In this document: piece after piece, positions 1-9,289 of the stretch
How the letters are laid out: every line of letters begins with the position of its first letter
How positions within the stretch are numbered: position 1 is the first letter of the stretch
Assembly: GCF_900115505.1 (NCBI RefSeq)
Contig: NZ_FOWQ01000007.1
Span: 186,001 to 250,000, forward strand
From: Geodermatophilus dictyosporus
Lineage (GTDB): Bacteria; Actinomycetota; Actinomycetes; Mycobacteriales; Geodermatophilaceae
Length of the DNA: 64,000 nt
Reading direction: 5' to 3'
Translations under genes and position numbers: made by a program
Notes under the pieces: generated by a model
Databases searched by the model: none
Told to the model about the DNA's origin: nothing
Seen by the model: only the letters and a program-made list of their open reading frames with translations

Positions 1-158
1 CGACCTCGGCCCGACCAGCTCCTGCAGCCGGTGGGCCCCACCTGCCACGGACCGCGCCGATCCCGCCCGTCGTGCGTCCGGGGCGACCGGGGCGGCGGGT
101 CGGCGTAGAGGTGCTCCAGCCAGGCGCCCCCGACGGCCGCGGAGCCGCACGGCCGCGG
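1..158. other. No supported gene at the left edge
   Basis: I see no reading frame here with protein-like composition or a convincing start. The open frames are Arg/Gly/Pro-rich, as antisense frames in very GC-rich DNA usually are. It may be intergenic, or the tail of a gene lying beyond the window. Confidence 0.4.
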
Positions 159-443
159 TCACCGGTGGGCCGGGGGAGGGACGTCGGCCAGCACCCGGCC
201 GCCCGCGCGCAGGCCGGCGCCGATCAGCCGGCGCAGCGCGACGACGGCGGCCGCGGTGGCGATCGAGGTCCAGGTCGGCTCGGCGGCCAGCCGCAGCAGC
301 CCGGCCGCCAGGAGCAGGTCGAGCAGCACCCCCAGCGCGAGGGCCGGCCGCCGGGTGGCGACCAGGGCGACCGCGCCGGCGAGCAGGGCCAGGCCGCTGA
401 CGAGGAGCGCCAGCGTGCCGGGCAGCGGTCCGAGCGAGGTCAC
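159..443 (-). CDS. Small hydrophobic membrane protein
   Basis: A 94-aa protein starting at a GTG whose last bases overlap the stop of the DUF1622 gene upstream (GTGA). Residues about 8-28 and 34-52 are strongly hydrophobic, so two membrane helices are likely. A third weak hydrophobic stretch runs about 60-72, and the tail is short and polar. The overlap argues for translational coupling with the DUF1622 protein and possibly a joint membrane role. I do not recognise the family and no function can be assigned. Confidence 0.6.
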   Translation of the reverse strand: MTSLGPLPGTLALLVSGLALLAGAVALVATRRPALALGVLLDLLLAAGLLRLAAEPTWTSIATAAAVVALRRLIGAGLRAGGRVLADVPPPAHR

Positions 444-838
444 GCGGTCCGTCCCGGGGACTCCGGTGCGGCGGGGTCGGGGGTCGCCTCCCGGGCCTCC
501 TCGGCCACCTGCCGGCGCTCCTCGGCGATCTCCCTGGACAGGAAGTAGTTCAGCGCCGTCCGGATCGCGGCGACGGCGGCCAGCTGGCCGAGCTCGCGGA
601 AGCTGGGCGCCACCGCCGTCCGCAGCACGTCGCTGGCCAGCTGGAACTCCAGGCCGAGCGCGAGGAACCGGCCGAGGGTCAGCCGCACCGGCACGAAGGC
701 GCGCGACCCGTGGCCCCGCACGCCCACCCAGACGAAGCGGGCGAAGGCCCACACCGCCCCGACCAGGATGACGGCGGCCCCGCAGGCCTCGACGACGGTG
801 ACCAGGACGCCGACGACCTCGGCGAGCAGCTCCTCCAC
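440..838 (-). CDS. DUF1622 family membrane protein
   Basis: A 132-aa protein with a hydrophobic N-terminal helix (about 8-33), a central Arg-rich loop, and the sequence [17 protein letters not shown] followed by [16 protein letters not shown], which is the pattern I associate with DUF1622 membrane proteins. The C-terminal 25 residues are charged and low in complexity. Function is unknown. It is the first gene of a two-gene unit with the small membrane protein that overlaps its stop codon. Confidence 0.7.
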   Translation of the reverse strand: MEELLAEVVGVLVTVVEACGAAVILVGAVWAFARFVWVGVRGHGSRAFVPVRLTLGRFLALGLEFQLASDVLRTAVAPSFRELGQLAAVAAIRTALNYFLSREIAEERRQVAEEAREATPDPAAPESPGRTA

Positions 839-867
839 GGCTGGCGCCTACCCGGGACGGGAGCCGC

Positions 868-1566
868 TCACAGCGGGACGGCGAGACCCTCCGGCGGCGG
901 CGCGTCCAGGGCGGCCCGCACGTCGGGGCGGCCGGGTGCCAGCCCGGCCCCCGCGAGCACGACGTCGCGCACCAGCGCGTGCCACCGGCCGACCGAGCGC
1001 ACCATCCCGTGCCCGCCGGGCAGGGTGAACCGGGCGACCCGCACCCCGGCCACGTGCGCCCGGACGGCGAAGTCGGCCGACAGCCGGGCCGGCACCCACC
1101 GGTCGCCGCGCCCGTGGGCCAGGACGACGGTGCGCCCGCGCAGGTGGCCCACCGGCTCGCCCGGCGGCGTCCACGGGGCCAGCCCGCACACCGCGGCGAC
1201 CGAGGGGTCGTCGCCAGCCCGCAGGACCGCGCGCCCGCCCATCGAGTGCCCGACCAGCACGACCGGGACGTCGCCGTGCCGCTCGCGCACCTGGTCCAGC
1301 GCCCAGCGGACGTCGGCGTGCGCGTCGGCCGCCGCGCCGTTCCAGCCGGCCACCCGGTAGCGCACCAGGTAGGCGTCCACCCCGCGCCCGGCGGCCGCCC
1401 GCGACACCGCCTCCTGGATCGCGCGCATCCGGATCAGCGACAGCGCCCGCTCCCGCGGCGGCTCCACGCTGGCGACGGTGCCGCCGTGCGCGAAGACCGC
1501 CACCGCCCGGGTCGGGACGGTGGCCGGGGTGTGGTCGAGGGCGGGGACCCGGGCGGCGGTCGTCAA
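868..1566 (-). CDS. Alpha/beta hydrolase
   Basis: A 232-aa alpha/beta-hydrolase-fold protein. The nucleophile elbow GHSMGG (about residues 107-112) is intact, an early AVFAHGG strand-turn fits the oxyanion region, [12 protein letters not shown] carries a candidate acid, and LPGGHGM supplies the catalytic His. The substrate cannot be read from sequence; dienelactone-hydrolase-like or esterase activity is the usual outcome for this size class. The ATG overlaps the stop of the upstream 64-aa gene by four bases, so the two are probably translated together. Confidence 0.8.
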   Translation of the reverse strand: MTTAARVPALDHTPATVPTRAVAVFAHGGTVASVEPPRERALSLIRMRAIQEAVSRAAAGRGVDAYLVRYRVAGWNGAAADAHADVRWALDQVRERHGDVPVVLVGHSMGGRAVLRAGDDPSVAAVCGLAPWTPPGEPVGHLRGRTVVLAHGRGDRWVPARLSADFAVRAHVAGVRVARFTLPGGHGMVRSVGRWHALVRDVVLAGAGLAPGRPDVRAALDAPPPEGLAVPL

Positions 1567-1757
1567 CGGCGGCCGCGCAGCCGGGCGCGCGCCCGGTCGC
1601 CCAGGTCACCGGCCTGCAGCAGCGCCCGGCTCACCGGGTTGGGTCCGCGGCGCCGCTCCAGTGCCTGCCCGACGCGGCGGAGCAGCCCGGTGGCCAGCGG
1701 CACCAGCACGGTCACGATCAGCCAGACCCGCAGCCTGCGGGTGAGGAACAGCCACAT
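1563..1757 (-). CDS. Small one-helix membrane protein
   Basis: A 64-aa protein with one hydrophobic segment (residues about 10-26: [16 protein letters not shown]) followed by a strongly basic, Arg-rich cytoplasmic-type tail. It overlaps the hydrolase start as ATGA. Such short basic membrane proteins are common in actinobacteria, and I do not recognise a named family. The coupling to the hydrolase is the only functional hint. Confidence 0.6.
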   Translation of the reverse strand: MWLFLTRRLRVWLIVTVLVPLATGLLRRVGQALERRRGPNPVSRALLQAGDLGDRARARLRGRR

Positions 1758-1800
1758 GGTCGGGGCGTGTGCCCGGCGCCGGGCGGGTGCAACCGCCGCG

Positions 1801-2823
1801 TCAGTCGGGGTCCGGGGCCAGGCGGACGACCATCTTGCCGGTGTTGGCCCCCTTGAGGAGGTCGAGGAAGGCGGGGACGGCGTTCTCCAGCCCCTCGTAC
1901 ACGGTCTCCCGGACGACCAGCTCGCCCGAGCGGATCCAGCCCGACACCGTCTCGGTGAACTCGCCGTGCAGGTCGGTGTGGTCGCCGACGAGCAGGCCGG
2001 TGACCGCGAGCCGCTTGGCGATCATCAGGGAGCTGAAGTTCCTCGGTCCGGGCACCGTCTCGGTGGCGTTGTAGCCCGAGATGGCGCCGCAGACGGTCAC
2101 CCGGCCGTGCACGTGCAGCGCGCCCAGCGCGGCGTCGAGGTGCTCGCCGCCGACGTTGTCGAAGAAGACGTCGATGCCGTCGGGCGCGGCCTGCGACAGC
2201 AGGTCCCTGACCGCACCGTCGTGGTAGTCGAAGGCGGCGGTGAACCCGACGTCGCGCAGCCAGGCGACCTTCTCCGGGGTGCCGGCGCTGCCGACCACCG
2301 CCGACGCCCCGCGCAGCCGGGCGAACTGGCCCACCGCGCTGCCCACCGCCCCGGCCGCGCCGGAGACGAACACGGCGTCGCCCTCGCGGAACGCGGCGAC
2401 CCGGAAGAGCCCTGCGTAGGCGGTCAGCCCCGGCATGCCGAGGATGCCGAGGGCGTAGGTGAGCGGCAGGTCCTCGGTGGCCGGCAGCTGCCGGACGGCC
2501 CGCGCGTCGAGGACGGCGACGTCGCGCCAGGCGGCGTCGGTGAGCACCAGCGCGCCCTCGGGGACGTCGGGGGAGCGGGACTCGACGACGCGGCCGACGG
2601 CGCCCCCCTTCATCACCTCGCCCACCTCCCACGGTGCCGCGTAGGAGGGCCCCAGCCGCATCCGCCCGCGCATGTAGGGGTCCACCGACATGGCCACCAT
2701 GCGCACCACCACCTGGCCCTCGGCCGGGCCGGGGTGCTCGACCTCGACCAGCGCGAAGTCGTCGGGGGTGGGCTCGCCGTGGGGCCGGGCGGCGAGGTGC
2801 CACTCGCGGGCGGTGATCGGCAC
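1801..2823 (-). CDS. NADP-dependent MDR-family oxidoreductase
   Basis: A 340-aa zinc-independent medium-chain dehydrogenase/reductase of the CurA/YncB/leukotriene-B4-dehydrogenase type. It shows [10 protein letters not shown] near residue 50, the Rossmann motif GAAGAVGS near 160, and DVFFDNVGG with a C-terminal GKMVVR, all hallmarks of that group. It probably reduces the double bond of alpha,beta-unsaturated carbonyls with NADPH in the cytoplasm. I chose the GTG at 2823 because AGGAGG lies 7 nt upstream on that strand; the frame stays open much further upstream, but that part is antisense to msrA. Substrate unknown. Confidence 0.88.
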   Translation of the reverse strand: MPITAREWHLAARPHGEPTPDDFALVEVEHPGPAEGQVVVRMVAMSVDPYMRGRMRLGPSYAAPWEVGEVMKGGAVGRVVESRSPDVPEGALVLTDAAWRDVAVLDARAVRQLPATEDLPLTYALGILGMPGLTAYAGLFRVAAFREGDAVFVSGAAGAVGSAVGQFARLRGASAVVGSAGTPEKVAWLRDVGFTAAFDYHDGAVRDLLSQAAPDGIDVFFDNVGGEHLDAALGALHVHGRVTVCGAISGYNATETVPGPRNFSSLMIAKRLAVTGLLVGDHTDLHGEFTETVSGWIRSGELVVRETVYEGLENAVPAFLDLLKGANTGKMVVRLAPDPD

Positions 2824-2910
2824 GGGGCGCCTCCTGGGGCTCGGGTCGGTTCCGCGGCCGATCCTGCCGCTGCCCGGGCGCTCGTGCCCCGCCGGGTGGC
2901 GCGGCCGTCC

Positions 2911-2916
2911 TACGCT
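2911..2916 (+). promoter_or_regulatory. Leaderless -10 box of msrA
   Basis: TACGCT ends 6 nt before the ATG at 2923, so transcription would begin at or next to the start codon. No Shine-Dalgarno sequence is present, which is consistent with a leaderless transcript. Confidence 0.5.
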
Positions 2917-2922
2917 CGGATC

Positions 2923-3576
<654 letters not shown>

Positions 3577-3628
3577 GGGAGGACCTCCCCCTCCCCCGCC
3601 CCCGAGGGAGCAGCCGGTCGGCGGCCGG

Positions 3629-6256
3629 TCAGAGCGAGGCGGCCAGCAGCGACCCGGCGAGGGCGGGGGAGGGCGCCGGCGCGGCCGGCTGCGGCAGCGG
3701 GGTGCCCTCGACCCCGGTGAGGATCGCGTGCACCACCTCGGCGGGCACCGGCCGGGCGAACAGGTGGCCCTGCGCGAGGTCGCAGCCCAGCGCGGTCACG
3801 AACTCGTACTGCCGGCTGGTCTCCACGCCCTCGGCGACGGTGAGCAGTCCCAGCGTGCCGGCGAGGTCGACGATCGCCCGGGTGATCGCGTCGGCGTCGC
3901 CGTCCTCCCCGGCGCGGCTGACGAACTCGCGGGCCACCTTGAGCAGGTCCACCGGGAAGCGGCTGAGGTAGGCCAGTGACGAGTAGCCGGTGCCGAAGTC
4001 GTCGACGGCGATGCGCACGCCGAGGGCCCGGAGCCGCCGCAGCGTGGCCGCGGCCGTCTCCTGGTCCTCCATGAGCGCGGTCTCGGTGACCTCCAGCACC
4101 AGGTGCCGGGCGGCCAGGCCGCTCTCGGCCAGCACGGTGCCGACCTCGTCGGCGAACCCCGGAACGGACAGCTGCCGGGCGGACACGTTGACCGTCACCG
4201 TCAGGCCCGCCGCGTCGGGGCGGGCGGTGGTCCAGCGGACGGCCTGGGCGCACGCCTCCCGCAGCACCAGCGCGCCGATCTCGACGACCAGGCCGGTCTG
4301 CTCGGCCAGCCCGATGAACCGGTCCGGCGTCCGCAGGCCGTCGACGGGGTGCTCCCAGCGGACCAGCGCCTCGGCGCCGGTGGGCCGGCCGGTGCGCAGG
4401 TCCACCAGCGGCTGGTAGACCACCCGCATCTCCCCGTCGCGGATCCCCCGGGCCAACTCGGCGGCCGGGTCCGCCGCGGCGGGCACCCGCTCCCGGGCGG
4501 CGCGGGGCTCCTGGCTGCGCTTGACCCGGTACATCGCGTCGTCGGCGGAGCGGACGAGGGCGTCGGCGTCCGCGGTCCCGGCGCCGCCGAGGGCCACGCC
4601 GACGCTCACGCCGATCGAGACCAGGCGGCCGTCGCCGAGGTCCACCGGCTCACCCACGGCGGCCTCGATCCGGTCGACCACCTCGCGGACGTAGTCCTCG
4701 GCCACCGGGCCCTCGACCAGGACGGCGAACTCGTCGCCGCCGAGCCGGGCGACGGTGTCGTCGGCCCGCAGGCACCGGGTGAGCCGGGCGGCCACGATGC
4801 GCAGCAGCTGGTCACCGGCCTCGTGTCCGTGGGTGTCGTTCACCGGCTTGAAGCCGTCGAGGTCGAGGTAGAGCACCGCCGGCCAGGTGCCGGTCCGGCC
4901 GGCCACGGCGACCGCGTGCCGGGCCCGGTCGAGGAACAGCGTGCGGTTGGGCAGCCCGGTCAGGCCGTCGTGCAGCGCCTGCCGGCGCAGCCGCTCCTTG
5001 AGCTCGGTCACGTGGTGCAGGCTCTGCTCCAGCCGGCCCCGCTCGAGCGAGGTCGCCACGTGCCGGGCGAAGGTCTCCAGCACCGCGAGGTCCTGGCGGC
5101 CGAAGGTGCCGACGTCGCCGACGTGCTCGGCGACCAGCAGCAGCCCGTGCACCCGGTCCTCGGTGCGCAGCACCGAGACCATCGACTCGCCGAGGCCGCG
5201 GCCGCGGGCGTAGGCGTCCAGCGCCGCGGCGCCGGGCCGGCCGCTGCGGGCGGGGGTGACGCCTGAGGTCAGGCCGGCCCCCAGCAGCTCGCGCAGCGGA
5301 ACGACGTCCGCCAGCGGCGCCATGACCACCGGGTCGGCGTCGTGCTCGGTGCGGGTGACGGTGACCTCGTCGTCCTCGCCGTGCCCGAGCAGCACCAGCT
5401 CGGCCGACCCGGCCCGGAACGCGCCGCGGACGGAGTCGAGGAAGTCGGTCAGCGCGGAGTCGAGGTCGGAGCTCTGGTGCAGCAGCGAGGTGACCTCGTG
5501 CAGCAGGCGCAGCTGGTCCTGCTGCTGGCGGGCACCGGTGTAGGCGCGGTAGGCCGCGAGGATCAGCACGGTGGGCAGGGCGAACAGCGCCAGCGACGCG
5601 GGGTCCTGGACCCCGGTGCGCGCGACGATCACCCCGACCGCGGCCGACCCGACGGTGAAGGGCAGCGACAGGCCGAGCATGCCGAGCAGCGGGCCCGGGT
5701 CGAACCGGCCCTCGGAGAGGCTGATCGCGGCGAAGATGGCCAGGTCGGCGTGGACCGTGGTGACCAGGACGGCGGCCAGCGCCGCCGCCCACGCCCACGG
5801 CCCGTCGGCCGGTCCGCCGAGCGCGGCGAACACCGCGGTGCCCAGGGTCCCGCCCACGGCGTAGAGCGCGACGTTGAACGCGAGCTTCACGCCGCGCTGG
5901 CGCCGGTGCAGGACGAACGCGGCCGTCGCGCCGGCGACCTGTGCCAGGACCAGGTCGGTCGGCGGGGCGAGGAAGAGGCCGGCGGCCAGCACGAGGTCGC
6001 CCATGGAGAAGGTGTGCGCCTCGCGCTGCCACTGCACGTGCACCACGAGGGTCTCGGTCAGCGCGAAGGCCAGCGCCCACACCACCCACGGCAGCGGCAG
6101 CACCGCGGCAGGGGTGGGCAGCGAGCGGACGACGACGGCGAACAGCACCGTCGCGACCACGGTCAGCGCCACCGTGAGCAGCACGATCCGCTGGGCGGGA
6201 CCCAGCCGGAGCCTGCGGCTGCCCGCGGCGGGAGCACCGTTCGCCGTCGTCGTCAT
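3629..6256 (-). CDS. Membrane GGDEF-EAL protein (c-di-GMP turnover)
   Basis: An 875-aa c-di-GMP enzyme. Residues about 20-235 hold six or more hydrophobic helices (a MASE-like sensor), about 245-405 a GAF domain, about 415-580 a GGDEF domain with intact RLGGDEF near 505, and about 600-850 an EAL domain. The EAL domain keeps GAEALVRW, VNVSARQ, EVTETA, DDFGTGYSS, AEGVET and the late Gln, but the usual LKID motif reads LKVA: the Asp is Ala775. Lys773 is kept. The ATG lies 4 nt after the stop of the subtilase gene, so the two are almost certainly one transcript. The cyclase looks competent; the phosphodiesterase may be weakened. Confidence 0.92.
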   Translation of the reverse strand: MTTTANGAPAAGSRRLRLGPAQRIVLLTVALTVVATVLFAVVVRSLPTPAAVLPLPWVVWALAFALTETLVVHVQWQREAHTFSMGDLVLAAGLFLAPPTDLVLAQVAGATAAFVLHRRQRGVKLAFNVALYAVGGTLGTAVFAALGGPADGPWAWAAALAAVLVTTVHADLAIFAAISLSEGRFDPGPLLGMLGLSLPFTVGSAAVGVIVARTGVQDPASLALFALPTVLILAAYRAYTGARQQQDQLRLLHEVTSLLHQSSDLDSALTDFLDSVRGAFRAGSAELVLLGHGEDDEVTVTRTEHDADPVVMAPLADVVPLRELLGAGLTSGVTPARSGRPGAAALDAYARGRGLGESMVSVLRTEDRVHGLLLVAEHVGDVGTFGRQDLAVLETFARHVATSLERGRLEQSLHHVTELKERLRRQALHDGLTGLPNRTLFLDRARHAVAVAGRTGTWPAVLYLDLDGFKPVNDTHGHEAGDQLLRIVAARLTRCLRADDTVARLGGDEFAVLVEGPVAEDYVREVVDRIEAAVGEPVDLGDGRLVSIGVSVGVALGGAGTADADALVRSADDAMYRVKRSQEPRAARERVPAAADPAAELARGIRDGEMRVVYQPLVDLRTGRPTGAEALVRWEHPVDGLRTPDRFIGLAEQTGLVVEIGALVLREACAQAVRWTTARPDAAGLTVTVNVSARQLSVPGFADEVGTVLAESGLAARHLVLEVTETALMEDQETAAATLRRLRALGVRIAVDDFGTGYSSLAYLSRFPVDLLKVAREFVSRAGEDGDADAITRAIVDLAGTLGLLTVAEGVETSRQYEFVTALGCDLAQGHLFARPVPAEVVHAILTGVEGTPLPQPAAPAPSPALAGSLLAASL

Positions 6257-6260
6257 GGTG

Positions 6261-8093
6261 CTACCCGCCCCAGCCGGCGCCGGACCAGGACATGCCCGAC
6301 CAGCTCATCCCGGACCAGGACATGCCCGACCACGACATGCCCGACCACGACATGCCCGACCACGACATGCCCGACCACGACATGCCCGACCACGACATCC
6401 CGGACCAGCTCATCCCGGACCAGCTCATGCCCGACCAGCTCATGCCCGACCACGACATGCCGGACCAGGACGTGCCGAGCGGCTGCCCGGCCGTCCCGCT
6501 CGGGTACCACTCGCGGCCGTTCCAGGACCCGCCGGTCCAGCCGGAGGCGGTGAGCGAGCCACCGCTCCACGCGGTGCGCGACGCCGAGGCCGCGGTCACC
6601 ACCGCGGGGTCCCAGGCGCGCCCGGTGACGTCGACCTCGCCCTCGAGGGTCCCCCCGCCGTGGACGAGGTTCGCCGAGCCGCGGGCGGCCTCGAGGCTGC
6701 CGCGGCCCGTGGACCGCGGCCAGGTCTGGGCCGCCGAGGACGCCGACGGGGTCGCCGCCGTCCAGGCCGTCTTCAGGTCCAGCATCCCGCGGCCCTGCGC
6801 GATCGGGTCCGCGGCCGGGAGGGCCTTGGCCGTGCCGCGCAGCAGCGCCTTGAGCTGGTCGGGGGTGATGTCCGGCCGCTGCTGGACCAGCAGCGCCGCC
6901 GCCCCGGAGACCACCGCGGCGGCCTGCGAGGTGCCGCTGCCGCGGAAGAACCGCTCGCCGGTGCGCGCCCCGGGGTTGAGGGCGTCGAGGAAGGAGCCGG
7001 GTGCCCGCAGGCTGACCACCGACGCGCCGGGCGCGACGAGGTCGGGGTTGCGGGTGCCGTCCCCGGTGCTCGACCACGACGGGACGACGTCGTCGCCGGT
7101 GCCGTGGGTGCCCCGGCCGTCGACGCCGCCGACGGCGATGACGAACGGGTCGTAGGCCGGGTCGTTGAGCTTCTCGCTGCCGTAGCCGCCGTTGCCGGCC
7201 GCGACGACGACCGCGATCCCGCTGTGCCAGGCCACCTCGGCGGCGTAGGCGAGCGGGTCGAGCCGGTAGTCCTGCACGCCGTCGGTCCCGAAGGACAGGT
7301 TCAGCACGCGGATGTTGAGCCCGTTGCGGTTCTTGTTCTGCACGACCCAGTCGATGGCCGCGATGACCTGCGAGACGTCCGTCGCGCCCCGGGAGTCGGC
7401 CACCTTGACGCTCACGATGCGAGCGTCGGGGGCCACCCCGGTGAAGGTCGAGTCGTCGGCGCTGGTCACCGGGCTGGGCGTGGCGGCGTCCCGGCCGGCG
7501 ATGATGCCGGCCATGTGCGTGCCGTGCCCGTAGGTGTCCAGGTACCGCGCCGGGCTGGCGGTGCACCGGCCGCCCGAGCAGGACGAGGCCTCGAAGGAGA
7601 GGTCCGGTCCGTGCACGACCTTGCCCGGCGCCGACAGCCCGTCGACCGGCACGATGCCGGAGTCGATGACGGCCACGTCGACACCCCGGCCGGTGAAGCC
7701 GCGGTCCCACATGCCGGCCGCACCGATGACGTCGCGCGTGATGGCGTCCAGCGACCCCGGCAGCGCGTTGGCCGTCTCGACCTCGGTGCTGGTGAGCTGC
7801 ACCGGCGCGTTCTCGGTGACCGAGTCGACGCCGGGCACGCCCCGCAGCGCGCCGAGCCGGTCGGCCGGGACGCGGGCGCCGAAGGCGTCGATGATGCCCA
7901 GGTCGCGCCCGACCGTGCCGCCGAAGGACTCGACGGCCCGTTCCGGACCCTCCCCGGTGCCCGGCAGCTCCCGGACGATGACGTCGACGGGCGCGGCCCG
8001 ACCCGCCGTGGCCGCCGCGGCGGTGGCGGGGCCGGCGAGGCCGCCGCCCAGTGCGGCGACGACGGTGACCGTCGCCCACCGGCGCGCGTTCAT
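6261..8093 (-). CDS. Secreted S8 (subtilisin-like) serine protease with SWSG tail repeats
   Basis: A 610-aa subtilase. Residues 1 to about 30 form a signal peptide ending near AAA. The catalytic triad is visible: Asp144 in VIDSG, His190 in YGHGTHMAG and Ser389 in GTSQAAA, with the oxyanion Asn near 301. Residues about 35-110 resemble an inhibitor-type propeptide. The last 65 residues are 13 near-perfect copies of a five-residue SWSGM unit ending in a Gly-rich cap. The tail probably serves surface attachment or assembly (inference). It is followed after 4 nt by the GGDEF-EAL gene. Confidence 0.92.
   Translation of the reverse strand: MNARRWATVTVVAALGGGLAGPATAAAATAGRAAPVDVIVRELPGTGEGPERAVESFGGTVGRDLGIIDAFGARVPADRLGALRGVPGVDSVTENAPVQLTSTEVETANALPGSLDAITRDVIGAAGMWDRGFTGRGVDVAVIDSGIVPVDGLSAPGKVVHGPDLSFEASSCSGGRCTASPARYLDTYGHGTHMAGIIAGRDAATPSPVTSADDSTFTGVAPDARIVSVKVADSRGATDVSQVIAAIDWVVQNKNRNGLNIRVLNLSFGTDGVQDYRLDPLAYAAEVAWHSGIAVVVAAGNGGYGSEKLNDPAYDPFVIAVGGVDGRGTHGTGDDVVPSWSSTGDGTRNPDLVAPGASVVSLRAPGSFLDALNPGARTGERFFRGSGTSQAAAVVSGAAALLVQQRPDITPDQLKALLRGTAKALPAADPIAQGRGMLDLKTAWTAATPSASSAAQTWPRSTGRGSLEAARGSANLVHGGGTLEGEVDVTGRAWDPAVVTAASASRTAWSGGSLTASGWTGGSWNGREWYPSGTAGQPLGTSWSGMSWSGMSWSGMSWSGMSWSGMSWSGMSWSGMSWSGMSWSGMSWSGMSWSGMSWSGMSWSGAGWGG
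6276..6475 (-). repeat. 15-bp tandem repeat array encoding SWSGM units
   Basis: Thirteen consecutive 15-nt units inside the 3' end of the subtilase gene. Copies alternate TCG/TCC/AGC for Ser and GGC/GGG for Gly, so the protein repeat is conserved more strictly than the DNA. That suggests selection on the peptide plus slippage-driven copy-number change. Confidence 0.9.
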
Positions 8094-8374
8094 GCGGGAT
8101 CACCCCACGACACGCCCCGTGAGGTGCGCGCCCCGTGGGGGCCGACCCCTGCTCTCGTGCTCACTCCGCGATACCTCCTGGTGTCGGTGCACATCCCTGT
8201 GCCTGCTGGTGCACGAGGAGTGATCGGCACCCAGGAGCGGCGGAGTACGGCGAGGGCGCCGGCCCTCATCCCTCCGGGTCAGACACGACCGGCGGGGACG
8301 TGGCGTAGGAAGCTCTACGCACGTCCGCGGGCCGCCGGACGTGGGGATCGCTCGCTCTGCCCAGGGAGGGCCGG
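8094..8374. other. Intergenic region between divergent protease and dehalogenase genes
   Basis: About 280 bp with no convincing gene. It must hold both promoters. A GTGCAC hexamer, itself palindromic, occurs twice about 22 bp apart near 8189 and 8211, and a GGGAGGG ribosome-binding site precedes the dehalogenase ATG. I could not fix either -10 box with confidence. Confidence 0.45.
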
Positions 8375-9289
8375 ATGGACGTCGTCCGCACGCCGGAGGA
8401 GCGGTTCGCCGCGCTGCCGGGCTTCCCGTACCCGCCCACCCACGTCACCTTCGACGCCGGCGACGGCACCCCGCTGCGCGTCGCGGTGGTCGACGTCGGG
8501 CCGCCCGGCGGCGAGGTCGTCGTCCTGCTGCACGGCGAGCCGTCCTGGTCCTACCTCTGGCGGCACGTGGTCCCCGAGCTGACCGCCGCGGGGCTGCGCG
8601 TCGTCGCGCCCGACCTGGTCGGCTTCGGCCGCTCCGACAAGCCCACCGACCCCGCCGCCTACAGCTACGCCGCGCACGTCGAGTGGGTGCGGCAGGTGCT
8701 GTTCGAGGGACTGGCGCTGGTCGACGTCACGCTGGTCGGCCAGGACTGGGGCGGGCTGATCGGCCTGCGGCTGGTGGCCGAGCACCCCGACCGGTTCGCG
8801 CGGGTCGTCGTCACCAACACCGGGCTGCCCACCGGCGACGCGCCGATGAGCGAGGCGTTCCTCGCCTGGCAGCGCTTCGCCGCCACGGCCCGGCGGTTCG
8901 ACGTCGGCCGGGTGGTCGCCAACGGCACGGTGACGCCCCTGCCGCCGGAGGTGGTCGCCGCCTACGACGCCCCCTTCCCCGACGAGGCGTCCAAGGCCGG
9001 CGCCCGCGTCTTCCCGTCGCTGGTCCCCACGGCGCCCGACGACCCGGCGTCGGCGGCCAACCGGGCCGCGTGGGAGGTGCTCACCCGCTGGGAGAAGCCG
9101 TTCCTCACCGCGTTCTCCGACTCCGACCCGATCACCGGCGGCGGCGACCGGGTGTTCCAGCGGCTGGTCCCCGGTGCGCGGGGCCTGCCGCACGCGACGC
9201 TGCGCGGCGGCGGGCACTTCCTGCAGGAGGACGTCGGCCCGGAGCTCGGCCGGGTGGTCGCCGGGTTCGTCGCCGCGACGCCGAGGTGA
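8375..9289 (+). CDS. Haloalkane dehalogenase (HLD-I type)
   Basis: A 304-aa alpha/beta hydrolase that hydrolyses carbon-halogen bonds to an alcohol and halide. HGEPSWSYLWR supplies the oxyanion-hole Glu-Pro-Ser-Trp, GQDWGG carries nucleophile Asp124 next to a halide-binding Trp, FSDSDP carries the likely acid (Asp251), and GGGHFLQED carries the base His281. An Asp nucleophile flanked by Trp and the HGEP motif separate this family from esterases and epoxide hydrolases. The physiological substrate is unknown. Its stop overlaps the GTG of the next methyltransferase. Confidence 0.9.
   Translation: MDVVRTPEERFAALPGFPYPPTHVTFDAGDGTPLRVAVVDVGPPGGEVVVLLHGEPSWSYLWRHVVPELTAAGLRVVAPDLVGFGRSDKPTDPAAYSYAAHVEWVRQVLFEGLALVDVTLVGQDWGGLIGLRLVAEHPDRFARVVVTNTGLPTGDAPMSEAFLAWQRFAATARRFDVGRVVANGTVTPLPPEVVAAYDAPFPDEASKAGARVFPSLVPTAPDDPASAANRAAWEVLTRWEKPFLTAFSDSDPITGGGDRVFQRLVPGARGLPHATLRGGGHFLQEDVGPELGRVVAGFVAATPR

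Noticed and set aside
979-2922. N-terminal extension of msrA by about 650 codons
   Set aside because: The frame is open, but it is antisense to the hydrolase and oxidoreductase genes. Normal MsrA length and a leaderless -10 box support the ATG at 2923.
6292-7155. Plus-strand frame with MPDHD repeats
   Set aside because: It is the antisense of the SWSGM repeat array of the subtilase. The protease frame carries the catalytic triad and signal peptide.
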